Positions 1-12,024 of a DNA stretch of 64,000 nucleotides are shown here, in pieces; the first letter of the stretch is position 1; each line of letters opens with the position of its first letter. Position numbers and translations under genes: made by a program. The stretch is from Limnanthes douglasii subsp. nivea. Taxonomy: Eukaryota > Streptophyta > Magnoliopsida > Brassicales > Limnanthaceae. Under the pieces are notes generated by a model, which saw only the letters and a program-made list of their open reading frames with translations, was not told where the DNA came from and searched no databases. Location: positions 75,810,273 through 75,874,272 of the forward strand of contig JAUPFV010000003.1 of the NCBI GenBank assembly GCA_036936605.1, read 5' to 3'.

Positions 1-1142
1 TTGACTCTATTGATCTTTACTACCAGCATCGGGTTGACACTAGTGTTCCCATTGAAATCACGGTACCATTTTTGTTTATTATCCTGCCGATTCAACTTTT
101 GCTGTTTTTGTTTCAACTGTTTCTTTGTACCGAATGAGCTGTAGGAAGTTGTTATCTCTTGGTCTGTCTACTCACTACTGGGTTGTTCTTCTGATGGTCT
201 CGAAATTTGTTCGTTCTGTTTTTTTCTTAGATGGGAGAGCTGAAGAAGCTGGTAGAAGAAGGTAAAATAAAGTACATAGGTCTATCCGAGGCCTCTTCTT
301 CGACAATCAGAAGAGCTCATGCTGTTCATCCCATTACTGCTGTTCAGCTGGAATGGTCTTTGTGGACAAGGGATGTCGAGGAAGACATAGTTCCTACCTG
401 CAGGTGAGCTATTTTGAAACTCCCCTAAGGAATATTATATAAACTCTTGAGCGTCTTTTTAATATTGTTTTTGATTTCAAGAAGAAAAACTGCTACAATA
501 ACACCCAAATGTATACATGTGGCCAAGCACATTTTTGTAATTTTGTTCAGGTAACTTGGGATAGGCACTGCTGGTTACAGTGGCTAAGCATATTTTTGTA
601 AATTTGTTCAGGGAACTTGGCATAGGCATTGTTGCTTACAGTCCACTTGGACGAGGATTCTTTTCTTCTGGGGCTAAGATGGTTGACACCTTTTCTGATG
701 ATGACTTTAGAAAGGTTTGTAGTTTCATAATCATTGAAGTTTTTTGAGTTTTTCATGGTTAATCTACGAAATGCATTTAACAACAGCATCGCTGAGTCAA
801 GTGTTTCCATTGTGGCAGGATTTACCAAGGTTCCAAGCTGAAAATCTAGAGCAGAACAAAAAGCTATTTGAGCGGTTGACAGAAATCGCAACGACCAAGG
901 GATGCACGTCATCACAGCTAGCTTTAGCATGGGTCCTCCACCAAGGAAACGACGTGTGTCCTATACCCGGAACCACCAAAATCGAAAACCTCAACCAAAA
1001 CATTGGAGCTTTATCTGTGAAACTGACAAAGGAAGAGATAGCTGAACTTGAGTCTATCGCCGTTAAGGGAGAAAGGTATTCAAGTGGATTCCCGACTTTC
1101 TCCAACTCTGAAACTCCACCGCTGTCTTCATGGAAAGCTTAA
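1..1142 (+). CDS. Aldo/keto reductase, 3' part (exons 1-62, 231-403, 612-714, 819-1142)
   Basis: NADPH-dependent aldo/keto reductase of the plant auxin-induced/perakine-reductase-like group, presumably cytosolic; it reduces carbonyl substrates. Four exons are visible with GT-AG introns at 63-230, 404-611 and 715-818, and the frame stays open throughout. The first exon enters mid-gene and carries YYQHRVD, whose His is the catalytic His of the family. Later blocks are [44 protein letters not shown] (cofactor binding) and the C-terminal PPLSSWKA that is typical of this subgroup. The stop is at 1140-1142, with AATAAA 58 bases later. The N-terminal half, with the catalytic Asp, Tyr and Lys, lies before the window. 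No break is seen, so this is probably a functional gene. Subfamily placement is from family knowledge and the exact substrate is unknown. Confidence 0.9.
521..641 (+). repeat. Tandem duplication of the intron 2 acceptor and exon start
   Basis: Two ~60-bp copies (521-580 and 582-641) each contain a T-rich tract, TTGTTCAG and the first bases of the aldo/keto reductase exon (aacttgg.ataggca.tg). The second copy holds the exon in use. The first copy is a decoy acceptor at 549-550. Splicing there would give AGG followed directly by the stop codon TAA. Confidence 0.85.
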
Positions 1143-1199
1143 TTTATCTAGCTTCCTGTGGTGTGTTTTTTATGTAATAATCGCTGGGTGCATTCTATT

Positions 1200-1205
1200 A
1201 ATAAA
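1200..1205 (+). terminator. Candidate polyadenylation signal of the aldo/keto reductase gene
   Basis: A canonical AATAAA lies 58 bases after the stop codon and is followed by T-rich sequence, as expected for a plant near-upstream element. Confidence 0.55.
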
Positions 1206-2279
1206 ATTTGAGCCCTTTTAGTCTCAGTATGTGCATTCTATACTAAGGATGGCAATTTCGTGTTTCACACAATCTGTTTATGTATCCTGTCGTCTGTGTC
1301 GATACGTGGTTACTTACGGGTTCACATTTAAGCTTAATTATATATCCAAATTCAATACATATTATTTTTAAAAGATTTAAAATTTAAATTCGGATTTCAC
1401 AATTATACCTTTTTTTTAACGTTTTACTTCTAAAATGATCTCCTAAGGCTAAAAATTAGCTAGACTTCCATGTTTTGTGTTTGTGTGCGACTAGTCCATT
1501 TCGTTTATTTTTATCTTTGCTAGTAGGATTTTATAACATTTTTGTTATGGTTTTTTTTTTCCATCAACCTATTTTTTTTGCTACAGCGATCACATTCGAA
1601 TATCTTTGGCTTTTCTTTTTGCAGGGTTAATGTCCGTTTTTTTGTTTTTGTCTTTATCCTGTCGATGTCGTGTTGCTATATGCGTGTATACCGTACCAGA
1701 CCTCGATCATGTTCTAAACGGAAAATTCCTAATATTATCAATTTCTTTTAGTATTTTTTTCGAGTCACATCTACTACGTATCCATTCCAGCATTTCATAT
1801 TAGGTCCTACGATCTCCTTTTTCAGTCTATGATCACCTTTTTGATGTTGCTCTATTGAAACATTTAGAGGCAAAAGATATTTCCTTTTTTCGACCAATAG
1901 TTTCGGTCAATTACCTTACTTTCTCTTTTGATTTATGATTTAGCTATGGTAGATAGAAAATAGTTAAGATATAAAATATTTGATTCGTTAGCACCCAAAT
2001 TGAATCAATTCAAGGTTCTTCAATAGATTACTTGACTAAATTTTTGGCTAATAAATCATCTTTAAAAGTCAAACTATAAGTCTATGGAGTTAGTGAAGAG
2101 TTTTCAAAAATTTATATACAGTTGAGGTTGATTGAGCTAACTTTCGGATCGGAATAAATGTATATGAATGGAAAAAAAAGTGTAAGAAAATACATATTTG
2201 TACTACTGTATATAGACCGAGTGATAAAGAAAGAAACTATTAAAGAATTTGTAAATTGATCTATTGAATTCTCAGATGT
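1206..2279. other. AT-rich intergenic stretch
   Basis: No gene is supported. The sequence has T-runs and short open frames without family resemblance. A short (AT)n run lies near 2297-2311, at the edge of the copia LTR remnant. Confidence 0.6.
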
Positions 2280-3340
2280 TCTTCGTAGTCATAGGGATAT
2301 ATATATATATAGAGAGGAGTTTTAGCCTCTAATAATAATTACATATAATTCTATAATATTTTCACGATTCTATAATAATTACATATAATCTTGTAATAAT
2401 TTCAAGATCTTGTAATAATATCCAATTACATTCAATCTACTAATATATTATATTCAGTATCTTTAAATAATTAGATATTATTTTATTATCCCCCTCAAGT
2501 TGGCGCATGTAAGAGAGAAATACCAAACTTGGGAAGCAATACATCAAACCGATTCTTTCCGAGTGCTTTAGTAAAGATATTTGCCAACTGAGCGTGATTG
2601 GAAATATGAGAAGGTGTAATTAGACCACGGATGTACTCATCTCGCAGAAAATGACAATCAATCTCGATATGCTTAGTATGTTCATGGAAAACGAGGTTGG
2701 GGACAATATGTAATGCTGCAGTATTGTCGTAATAAACTTGTATAGGACCTGTATTGATCTCTAGAAAACCAAGAAGGCCGTTTAGCTATTTTAATTCTCA
2801 TGTGAGAAGAGCCATAGACCGATATTCAGCTTCGACTGAAGAGCAAGCAACAATATGTTCTTTATTTGTCTTCTACGAGATTGTGGAGTCCCCAATTTTG
2901 ACGAACCATCCAAATAAAGAACACCGGCTGAGTGGGCAAGCAACCCGATCTGAATCACACCATCATGTGAGTTTAAGATCACTTTCTTATCTAAGGAGAA
3001 TACCAAGTCCTGGAGAACCTTTCAGATATCAAACCACACCAAACGCGGCTTAACAATGATCTATTTTGGGTTCCTGCAAATATTGAGCCAAAGTGTGAAC
3101 TGCATAAGAAAGATCTGGACAAATGACCGATAAGTACACCAATCGTCCTACAAGCCGACGATATGCAGAAAAATCAGCAAGATGATCTCCCATAGCTAAA
3201 TACAGTCGATGATTTTGATCAAGTGGAGCACCAAGATGACGAGCTCCAAGTAGGCATGTTTCTGAAGACAAGAGTGGTTAACGATAAATTTTTATCAATT
3301 TGATTGAGGAATGACACGACCAAGCTCGAGTTCAAGAAAC
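2280..3340 (-). mobile_element. Ty1/copia retrotransposon 3' end, truncated
   Basis: On the minus strand the order is the C-terminal RT region, RNase H, the polypurine tract ACTTGAGGGGG (2490-2500) and an AT-rich LTR remnant down to about 2280. The LTR edge is not sharp and no second LTR is seen, so this is a 5'-truncated or recombined fragment. The coding part is frameshifted. Confidence 0.8.
2490..3271 (-). pseudogene. Copia RT C-terminus and RNase H remnant
   Basis: Minus-strand frames encode the copia pol C-terminus. YRRLVGRLVYLSVICPDLSYAV (3050-3271) is the connection between RT and RNase H. A frameshifted DGSSKLGTPQSRRRQIKN and an EYR-like block follow around 2800-2950. The RNase H end has VYYDNTAALHI, HEHTKHIEIDCHFLRD and ALGKNRFDVLLPKFGI, immediately before the polypurine tract. 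At least two frame changes separate these blocks. This is clearly a Ty1/copia polyprotein end and is non-functional. Confidence 0.85.
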
Positions 3341-3644
3341 TTCATGCGTAAAGATACTAGATTACCTAGTATAAATGATTTTAAAATCATCACAAACCTC
3401 TTTTTTTTCTATTTTCTTTTCAATTTTTGGATTATTATATGATGATTTTTTAACTTTCCATATATAGAAAGAGATAGAACAGAAACCTCTTATGTCACCA
3501 AAAGGTCTCTAAATAGAAAAGTAAATGCTTGAGCATGAGAAGCTTCCAGTCCAGTGGGCCCGTAAAACTCACTATAAAGACCTCATAAAGAAAAGATTTG
3601 AATGTACACTAAAGCCCTAAACTCTTATTGAATGTAATTCGGTA
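3341..3644. other. Spacer between copia remnant and duplicated unit
   Basis: AT-rich sequence without a supported gene. It ends at the microhomology ATGAAGT (3645-3651) where the tandem duplication begins. Confidence 0.5.
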
Positions 3645-3801
3645 ATGAAGTAGATTTTTCAGGGAGGAAACAATAAAAATATGGAAAGCTAGGCCCAATT
3701 GGGATAGAACATACCGATTGATCTCCAAGTGGTAACATGATGCATATCGGTTGGAAGACATGGAAAAAAACTCTCTAAAACATCCTTGGAATATTCAATT
3801 C

Positions 3802-4102
3802 AGATAAGAATATGAATTAGTAGGGACTTAATGTAATAATATTAAGGTTATTTAAGATAAATTGTAAAGATATGAGAATAGATTTATGTTATTTGTAAAT
3901 GTAAGGGACTCCAATGAAATTTACCCTATATTGTAACTAATTCAGTTGGTGAAGTCTTAGACGCCTATAAATAGAGCGTGAGACGATAAATGAAGGACAC
4001 ATTTTTTATTCTCTCAAAGAAACTTTTGGACTTTGGTTTTCTCTCTCTATAAATTACTTTACATTCGTTCTCTCTATCTAGAAGTATAAATTGAACCTAA
4101 AA
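3802..4102 (+). repeat. TE1 5' LTR, copy 1
   Basis: Homologous to the 3' LTR at 30445-30712, sharing stretches such as GTGAGACGATAAATGA. It starts AGATAAG where the 3' LTR has TGATAAGG, and ends CCTAAAA where the 3' LTR has CCTAACA, so both termini are mutated. The LTR promoter TATAAATA is at 3966-3973. Confidence 0.88.
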
Positions 4103-4104
4103 AA

Positions 4105-4122
4105 TTGACGACCACTGTTGGA
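4105..4122 (+). other. TE1 primer binding site
   Basis: TTGACGACCACTGTTGG lies two bases after the LTR. It is a mutated relative of the TTGGCGYCGTCTG-type sites in elements C and D. The tRNA is not assigned. Confidence 0.55.
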
Positions 4123-4194
4123 GGTATTCGATTGGTACCTTGATTACACATTAAAAACCGAAGATTATAAAGTTATTCGTTAGTAATACTGATC

Positions 4195-5660
4195 TTGATC
4201 AATATAGAGCCAGAGAATGAAACTGATCCAACAGTTTGCAAGACTATTGAAACATTAAAATCTGATTTACGAGGAGAAAAGAGTAGGGAAAAAAGTCAAA
4301 TTCCAACACAAGGACATCATTTTGATATTGAGAATCGGATGAATCAACCGTTGGACAAGATAACCGCATTGAATGATAAATACATTCAAAGAGAACAACA
4401 AATTTAGTCAGGTAAGATGAGATCTGAAGTGCGACAGGTTGGGGAGAAAAATGAATTGTAAAATAAATCTAACCACTCGTACACAGCTCATCTGATTCGA
4501 AGCGATCGAAAAAAACATATTTCGAGTCTGATAAAGAATATCGTACTTCAAGAAAAGAAAAGAAAGATAAACATAGATACCTCACATCCAATGATGAAGA
4601 ATATGATAACTCAGAAGCTGAGGGAGGATTGTTTAAGCAGAAACGATACCGAGATTCTTCGAAAGAAGAAAAAAGTAGGCATCATAAATCACGCAAATAA
4701 TACAAATCAATGAAAGACAGTGAATCTCTTCGTATGGAGGATACTATATGGTATAAATGTAATACATCTAACCAGTATACAGGTTCAGCTGATCATAACT
4801 TGTATGCTGTTATGGGAAATAAATAAGATGACCAATATATGAAAGAGTGAATTGGAGAAATTCCCATTTATTTGCTGAGATTAGGTCCATTTCCCTTTTG
4901 AAGCATTTTGATATCTCCAAGTTTGAAAAGTTTTATGAGATGCAAGATCTTGATGATCACATCGAACAATTCAAAAACTATATGATGAACTTCAAAGATG
5001 ATGACATGCTAGTGTGCAGAGCATTCTCTTAGACTTTCAAGGGCACTTCATTGAAATGGTATAATAGAATTGTCAAGGGATCTATTACCAAATTTAGAGA
5101 CTTTTATACAGCTTTAGCGAGCTAATGGTGATACGTTTATACAGTGTAAGCATGATATTGATGAAAAACTGAAAGATTATACGAGGTGTTTTGTGTTAAC
5201 AAAAGCATGATTGGATTATTGTGAAGACCTGGTGGCCATAGTTGCTTTTAGATAAAAAACTATTACCATGTGATCAAGAAAATGACACGAAAAAAGAGAG
5301 TGTTAACTTTTGGAATGCTAATGGTTAAAATAGAAGAACATATCAAAGTAGAGGAGTACACAAGAGTTCGAGGTGGATCTGATTATGTATACAAACATTT
5401 GGGACCATGAACTGCTAATCATGGCTACCAGGCACCTCATCGTCCTAAGACAATCAACAATCTACCTCCTCGAATAGGAGAAAATTCTTCTTAAGTATCA
5501 ATAAACAATCAACATTATAGACCAAAACCAAACCAGCCGAAAAGGCTAGAATATTACACAGACTTGACTGAGAATATAACTGCTACTTTGGAGAAGTCTA
5601 AAGGTAATGTAAGCTTTAAAAAACCGACTTTTATAAAAAAGACCAAGATAATAGCACAAT
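4195..5660 (+). pseudogene. TE1 gag remnant, copy 1
   Basis: Degenerate gag. The opening frame 4195-4407 encodes an acidic and polar N-terminus. Around 4500-4700 there is a K/R/S/E-rich tract (SRKEKKDKHR, SSKEEKSRHHKSRK). The retrotrans_gag core starts near 4847 (HFDISKFEKF, DLDDHIEQFKNYMMNF, VCRAFS). The same core is found in elements A (EQFKNFMMNF), C (EQFKKYFINF) and D. Stops after CRAFS at 5032 and several later frame changes make it non-coding. The zinc-knuckle region is not clearly recognisable. Confidence 0.75.
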
Positions 5661-6103
5661 AATTGATTTTGCAAGTATCATAATGATATTGAGCATGACA
5701 CTACATATTGTGTAGATTTAAAGAAATAGATATAGGTTTTAATAGAAAATGGAAAATTGCCAACTTTTGTTATATGACAAGAGAGTGAATAAAAAACTCC
5801 GAGTATGCCAACACAACAGATTACTAATCTGAATTTGAAGCAAGAGAGTGCATTGATGATTCTGGATTCTAAATGTGATGAGTTTGATGCAGCTTCGTAG
5901 TATTTTACACATATCAAGATCGGTTACTTTTACTAGTTGTCGATGAACCGTAGAGTAATGACTAGTTCGAAGTTTATATGAGTATTTTGAATATTTAGCA
6001 ATTTTTTGGGGATATTCTATGACTGACAATACAAATAGTTCCATGAAAAAACACGTAGTATGTTTAGCCACTCAAATAGAAGGGATAATGTCTACTTAGT
6101 TAT

Positions 6104-6500
6104 ATGAAAATAACGATACTCCTTTTATTTTGTTCAATGATGATGATTTTGAGAGGAATAACGGGACCTTATGAGGACGCATTGGTTATATGGGCAGATA
6201 TATCCGGAATTGAAATTCGATGTGTTTTGATAGATATAAGGAGTTTTGCAAATATATTGTTTAAGTCTACATATGATAGGATGCGTAGTCCACCTCAAAT
6301 TTGTCGATCTGCTTGTACTATAATTGGGTTTATAGGGGTGATAACTCAAGTGATTGGTAAGTGTGTTTGGGAAAGGTTTCATTTTAAAAGAAGGTTCAAG
6401 TCTTGTTCATGGTAGTTGAATGTCCATCCAATTAGAATGTTATTTTTGGGAGATCTTGGCTTTCAAGGATGTATGATATTGTTCTACTGTTCACTAATGC
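6104..6500 (+). pseudogene. TE1 aspartic protease remnant, copy 1
   Basis: The frame 6104-6415 includes EDALVIWADISGIEIRC and VLIDIRSFANILFKS, which matches VLVDTGSSANIIF in element A. The catalytic D-T-G has become D-I-R, so the protease could not be active. Further on, NVIFGRSWLSRMYDIV (about 6438-6485) is the second conserved protease block. Stops and a frame change follow. Confidence 0.8.
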
Positions 6501-6784
6501 TTAAAGTATGCCATTGGAGATGGGGTGCTTTGAAGTGACCAAAATACAGACAGAGAATGTTATGCAATAATGTTTCATATTCGAAGCAACCAGGGGGGTT
6601 AACCTTAAAAGAAGAAGGAATAGATGATCCGAAGGAAACCATGGGCTCTTTAACAATGAGTGAGAATATACTTTTTCTAATAGGAAGACTCCGAGAATAT
6701 GGACATTACTATCATCAACTTTGTGTTATCAATTGTTAAATTATTTTAAAAAATAAATTAGATTTTTTTCTTGGAAAATAGAAG

Positions 6785-8100
6785 ATGCATTGGGGTATCC
6801 ACCTGTAGTAATGTGTCAAAGCTTAGCTATAAATCCGAGGATCAAACCTAATATCCAAAAGAGACGAGATTTTTCTGTAGAAAAATCTGAGGCTATCGTG
6901 GTAGAGGTGGATAGATTGTCTAGCGTCGGACATATTTGGGAAGCACGATACCCTTTATGGACTGCAAACCCAGTATTGGTTAAAAAAAATGGAAAATGTG
7001 TGTTGACTTCACTTATTTGAATCGTGCATGCCCTAAGGATCCATTTCCCGTTCTTTGATTAGATCAATTGGTTAATTCTACTTCAAGGAATAAAATTCTC
7101 TCTTTTATGGATGCCTTATCAGGTTACAACCAGATCCAAAAGATCAGGAAAGTAAAATATTAATCACTCATCGAAGGCTACATTGTTATAAAGTCATGCT
7201 ATTTGTTTTGAAAATTGTTGGAGAAACATATCAAACGTTGGTGACTAAGGCTTTTGCTTCTCAGACTTGAAGAAACATATAAGTTTACATTGATGATATG
7301 CGGGTTAAAAGCCTAAAAAATGGTGAACACTTGAAGGATTTGGATGAGACTTTTCTAAATTTAAGGGCTATTTGATTGAAACTAAATCTTGAAAAAAATG
7401 TTATTTTAGTGTACGATCGGGAAAGTTTATAGTGTATATCATTCATGAAAAATGGATATAGGGTGATCCTCAACAGTTAGAGGCTCTGATATCAATGACA
7501 TCACCTCGAACTATAAATGAGGTACAAATCTTAACATGAAGGTTAGCTGCTCTTAATCGATTTATTTCAATATTTTCTAAGACGTGTCTTCCTTTTTATT
7601 TTTCAAGTTTTATAAAGACCCAAATATTTTATGTGGCCACCAGATTGTGAAGCAGGTTTTTCAAAGATTAAGGAATTTTTGTTATCACGATAAATCTTGT
7701 CTAAGCCTTGAATTGGTGAACATATATTTTTGTATATAGAACTGTATGATTTTATTGGGAGAGTTATTCTGATATGCGAGGAAAACAGAGTTTTAAAGCC
7801 AGTTTATTATGTCAGCAAAAGTTTATTGGCATCAGAAAAAAAGAAATTTGATGCTTGAAAAAAAAAAGAAATGTTAGTTGTGGCTTCTAGGAAGACCGCT
7901 TTTATTTTCAAGATCACACCATTATGGTTCAAACTTTTTTTCCACTAAAGATTGTATTTTACAGGGACCAAACCATTCTGGTAGAATGACCAAATGATTA
8001 GTAGAATTAGGGGATTTTGATATCAATGTTGCTCCGTGAACAATGATTACAGTTCAAGCTTTAACCAATTTTCTGGTCGAATTTCATTCGAGCTAATCGG
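6785..8100 (+). pseudogene. TE1 reverse transcriptase and first RNase H remnant, copy 1
   Basis: The frame 6790-7020 has the RT entry KRRDFSVEKSEAIVVEVD and YPLWTANPVLVKKNGK. LSFMDALSGYNQI-like and YIDDMRVKS-like blocks follow in other frames near 7100 and 7290. A decayed RNase H region with YYVSKSLL-like and TKW-like blocks runs to about 8080. At least six stops or shifts interrupt it. Confidence 0.78.
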
Positions 8101-8134
8101 ATAAAGGGACATATAAATAATTAATTCCTGAGGT

Positions 8135-8560
8135 TCCAACATGGGTGGTTCGAAATGATGATGGTTCTAACATATTGGGATCTAGTGCATGTGTTCAATT
8201 AATTGCTCTTTCTAGAGAAACCATGTACCAAACTATTCGATTTGGTTTTCATGCATCAAATAATGAGGTTGAATAGCTGTCTTAGCTAGTTTAAGTCTTG
8301 CAAGTATTTGTGGAGTGACAATAGTCCGATTGGAGACAGATTCACAGTTAGTGACAAATCATATAGTAGGCATATCCAAGGCTAAGAAAGATCAATTAAT
8401 TTTGTACCTACGAGAGCTTTGAAACATAATTATTTTATTTGATAAAGTGATTGTTGAACATATTAACCAAGAAGATAATACAGTTAGTGATTCTTTACCA
8501 ATAATTTCTTACACAGAAGAGTATCCATGGATATTATTACAGGAAAGCCCTTCGATTTTG
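8135..8560 (+). pseudogene. TE1 second (archaeal-type) RNase H remnant, copy 1
   Basis: WVVRNDDGSN, then the alignable GFHASNNEVE block and the ETDSQLVTNHIVG-like block, correspond to the second RNase H that marks Tat-lineage elements. Stop codons follow the NNE block. The frame 8447-8644 (VIVEHINQEDNTVSDSLP) is its C-terminal end and linker to the integrase. Confidence 0.7.
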
Positions 8561-8689
8561 ACACGATCAGAACAGTGTAAATATGTTGATGAGATATTTG
8601 TTACCCTAGACGTAATTCAAGGTGATTGGAGTTTGATATCCTAAGTTCTTTACAAAGAGGTACGCTGCCTCAAGATTTAAAACTAGCTC

Positions 8690-9857
8690 GAGGATTACGA
8701 TACAAGGCTCATGGTTATGTTGTGCTAGATGGAGTATTATGCAAAAAAATATTTAAGTACATTAATGTTACGGTGTTTGGGTAGATAGGAATCTCAAGAA
8801 ATCTTATCTGAGTTGCATGATAGTGAGGGTTCATCTCATCGTGGGTTTAAGTCTTTGATACGAAAAGTATTATTGACATGATATTATTGGCTCTCTATTA
8901 TGAACGATGCTAAAGTTTTAGTACGATGATGTGATACTTATCAACGCCTTTCCAATTCTATTCACAAACCAACGGTGTCTCTTAAATCTATATTGGAAGC
9001 CATTCTTTTTTATAAATGGGGAATAGATTTAGTAGGGTCATTGCATATGGCTTCTAGAGGGTGTCAAATGATTATAGCGGCAGTGGATTATTTTTCGAAG
9101 TGGGCTAGAGCTGAACCATTATCCAGTACGAAAGACAATAATGCTATATTCATTGTGAACAATATTTGTTGTCTCTTTAGAGTTTCTTGGAAAATTACCA
9201 CAGATAATGGTCCTCAATTTAACAACAGAAAGATGGCTTCGTTTTGCGCTTCGATGGGTATTATGTAATGCTTTTCTATATCTTTTCATTCTGAAGCACA
9301 CGATCAAGTATAAGTAACTAATAGGTCTATTTTGGAAGGCTTACATTTTTTAACAGGTGATGCAAGGAAATGGCCTAACTATTTGCAAGAGGTGTTTTAG
9401 GCTTATCGTACAACTCCTAGAGAGGCTACCCAAAAAACTCATTTTGCCTTGGTGTATGGTATGGATGTTGTAAGCCCTGCAAAATCTACTTTATCATCTT
9501 ATAGAGTTCTTAATTATTCTGAAGATCTAAATGAAGAGGCAAGAAGAACATACCTAGCTTTAATCGAAGAGAAAAAAGTTAAAGCATATTTGAATTTGAC
9601 TCATTATTAAACTTTTATAAAGAGTCGCTATAATTCAAAGGTGTGGCGAAGGGATTTTAAGATAGGTGATAAAGTAATGAGGAAATTATTTCTCCCTACA
9701 AAGGACAAACGATTTGGAAAGATATGTCCGACTTGGGAGGGTCCTTATGTGGTAGTGAAACGAATAAAGCCGGGTACATATCACCTTCGTGATGAACATG
9801 GAAGATTACTTTAACATCCTTGGAATATAGTACACTTGAAACATTATTGGGAGTGAC
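8690..9857 (+). pseudogene. TE1 integrase remnant, copy 1
   Basis: The zinc-binding end survives partly (SIMNDAKVLVR.CDTYQR). The catalytic core is in 8975-9268: KWGIDLVGSLHMASRGCQ, AAVDYFSKWARAEPLS and TTDNGPQF, with both aspartates present. The third residue lies in HSEAHDQV and is followed by a stop where the family has EATN. The C-terminal part (KWPNYLQEVF, HFALVYGMDVVSP, GKICPTWEGPYVVVKRIKPG, HPWNIVHLKHYWE) ends at about 9857. There are at least five stops. Confidence 0.85.
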
Positions 9858-10034
9858 TTTTTATCGGTTATTTTTTTGGGTAAGTAACATACTCTTTCCT
9901 ATCCTGTTTGCCCATGAAGGTTTTAACGAGGGGTCACATATAAATTCGAGGACATTAATAATTGTTTTTGCCAATGGTTTTTTGAATACATATATTTAAA
10001 ATATTTTGGTAACTAATCAAAGACTGATCATTTT

Positions 10035-10300
10035 TGAAGTGGTTGACCAAGAGTAATTTTTTTATTCGAAGTTTGTACATTTATCAAAAGCATTACTCGG
10101 AAAAAATAACCATATTCGAGGTGCTAACATTCTTTAAACGCACCACTTTTATTCGAGGTATTCATGTTTTTTAAATACACTATTTCTATTCGAGGTGTTA
10201 ACACTCTTTAAAAGCACTATTTTTATTCGAGATATTATACGTTTATTTATAAAGCACTAATTGGAAAAACAGTTAAACTTAAGGTGTTACTAATGAGATT
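10035..10300 (+). repeat. Degenerate 'attcgaggt' tandem repeats, TE1 copy 1
   Basis: Several units of roughly 50-60 bp start with TTATTCGAGGT and end in TTTAAA.GCAC. They lie between the integrase end and the aORF end. Similar attcgagg or attcgaag motifs recur between the aORF and PPT of TE1 and of element C. Confidence 0.65.
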
Positions 10301-10559
10301 CGAACAGTTAATGACTTAAAGTAAAATTATTTACCATAGAATAAAAAGCTGGAAATTTATTAAAAGATAGAGAAAATATTTGTTCCTTAAAGAATATTCT
10401 CTTGGCCTAACAAAGTATGAGTTCAAATGCTAAGTGATTAAGCATTCACAAAAATCGGCCATCAACAACAACAACGAGTTTAGTAACACAAAAATAAAAA
10501 CAAAAAATGCAAAAATATCTTCTCAATTTTTTATCCTTCAGTAGGAGAATGGTTTGAAC

Positions 10560-11460
10560 TTGCCTCAGAAGAATTTCCTTCCTGATCAGAGACACCTTCA
10601 TTTTCTTCTAAGCCGTTCTCTTCGGAGGAGTCAGCTGGTATATGTTCGAATCTTCACTAGTCAATTTTCTAAGGGAATTAATTTCTAAAAAACTGACAAA
10701 TTCGCTTTTGGAAATGTTGCCCAAAATTCGTGAAGTAGAGTAATTGTCTTTTTCTCTTCAGAATTCTTGATTGCAATAAGGGTGTGTAACCCACATTCAG
10801 TTTTGGCGCCTTCCACAAAAATGTTTTCCTCATCCTCGAATGACGTCTTGAGTGATGCCATTTTAGCTAGCTTATTCTTTTCCTCATCGCTTTTGGTAAG
10901 AGACTTTTGAAGACATGCGTAATTATTTTTCTCATCATATATTTCCATCGCATGTTTTGCCTTGATCTCAGTTAGCTCAGCCTGATGAGAAATATTTAGA
11001 GGAGTTGTTTCTTGTTCATGAACAACTCTCAAATGACGTTTGAGGTGGATTGCTTTGACTATAACCTATCATCTTGGAAACTTTAGAATTTATTTGTCGA
11101 CCAAAAAATTTTCTCATTTGTTTCTCTTTTGTAGCATCCTTTTTGTACTGAATCATGTCTTTAGCGATAGCCTCGAGTTTATTTCAAGCATACATAATTT
11201 TCTTGCTTAAGGTTTTTATTGGTTCCTCAAGATTTGAGAATGGTTAAATAATATCTAATACCTTTTCATAATGATCTTCCATAGTTATAATAAGAGGAGT
11301 ATGAAGACTTGGAGGATTTCCATAAGGTCTAAGAGCAGTTGATGGTGAACCTGGCAGAATGGGTGTGGTAACATGATCAAGAAATTGTGTGAGTGTTTCT
11401 TGGTTCTATTGAACTTCAGGGTCCATATCGTTATACAAATCTTGATTTCATTTTCACCAA
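10560..11460 (-). pseudogene. TE1 antisense ORF (aORF) C-terminal part, copy 1
   Basis: Minus-strand coding, opposite to pol. The frame 10685-11032 is charged and helical (HQAELTEIKAKHAMEIYDEK, ACLQKSLTKSDEEKNKLAKM), consistent with a coiled coil. It ends with TLLHEFWATFPKANLS, which parallels LLFHQTFPKRTLG in element A's aORF. Upstream frames near 11080-11450 are broken. An acidic Glu/Ser-rich tail corresponds to 10560-10640. The function of the family is unknown. Confidence 0.65.
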
Positions 11461-11631
11461 TATTCTCATTGTTGATGAAGTAGATTTTTCAGGGAGGAAA
11501 CAATAAAAATATGGAAAGCTAGGCCCAATTGGGATAGAACATACCGATTGATCTCCAAGTGGTAACATGATGCATATCGGTTGGAAGACATGGAAAAAAA
11601 CTCTCTAAAACATCCTTGGAATATTCAATTC

Positions 11632-11932
11632 AGATAAGAATATGAATTAGTAGGGACTTAATGTAATAATATTAAGGTTATTTAAGATAAATTGTAAAGA
11701 TATGAGAATAGATTTATGTTATTTGTAAATGTAAGGGACTCCAATGAAATTTACCCTATATTGTAACTAATTCAGTTGGTGAAGTCTTAGACGCCTATAA
11801 ATAGAGCGTGAGACGATAAATGAAGGACACATTTTTTATTCTCTCAAAGAAACTTTTGGACTTTGGTTTTCTCTCTCTATAAATTACTTTACATTCGTTC
11901 TCTCTATCTAGAAGTATAAATTGAACCTAAAA
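11632..11932 (+). repeat. TE1 5' LTR, copy 2
   Basis: Duplicate of 3802-4102 at an offset of 7830 bp. TATAAATA is at 11796-11803. No difference from copy 1 was noticed. Confidence 0.9.
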
Positions 11933-12024
11933 AATTGACGACCACTGTTGGAGGTATTCGATTGGTACCTTGATTACACATTAAAAACCGAAGATTATAA
12001 AGTTATTCGTTAGTAATACTGATC

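Noticed and set aside
1542..1803. Two plus-strand open frames after the aldo/keto reductase gene
   Set aside because: T-rich sequence giving Phe/Leu-rich peptides with no family resemblance or gene context.
2754..3053. Plus-strand 99-codon frame
   Set aside because: Shadow of the minus-strand copia RNase H region.
4105..4122. tRNA gene or tRNA-derived element at PBS sites
   Set aside because: Only the 3'-end complement expected of a primer binding site is present; no cloverleaf or A/B boxes.
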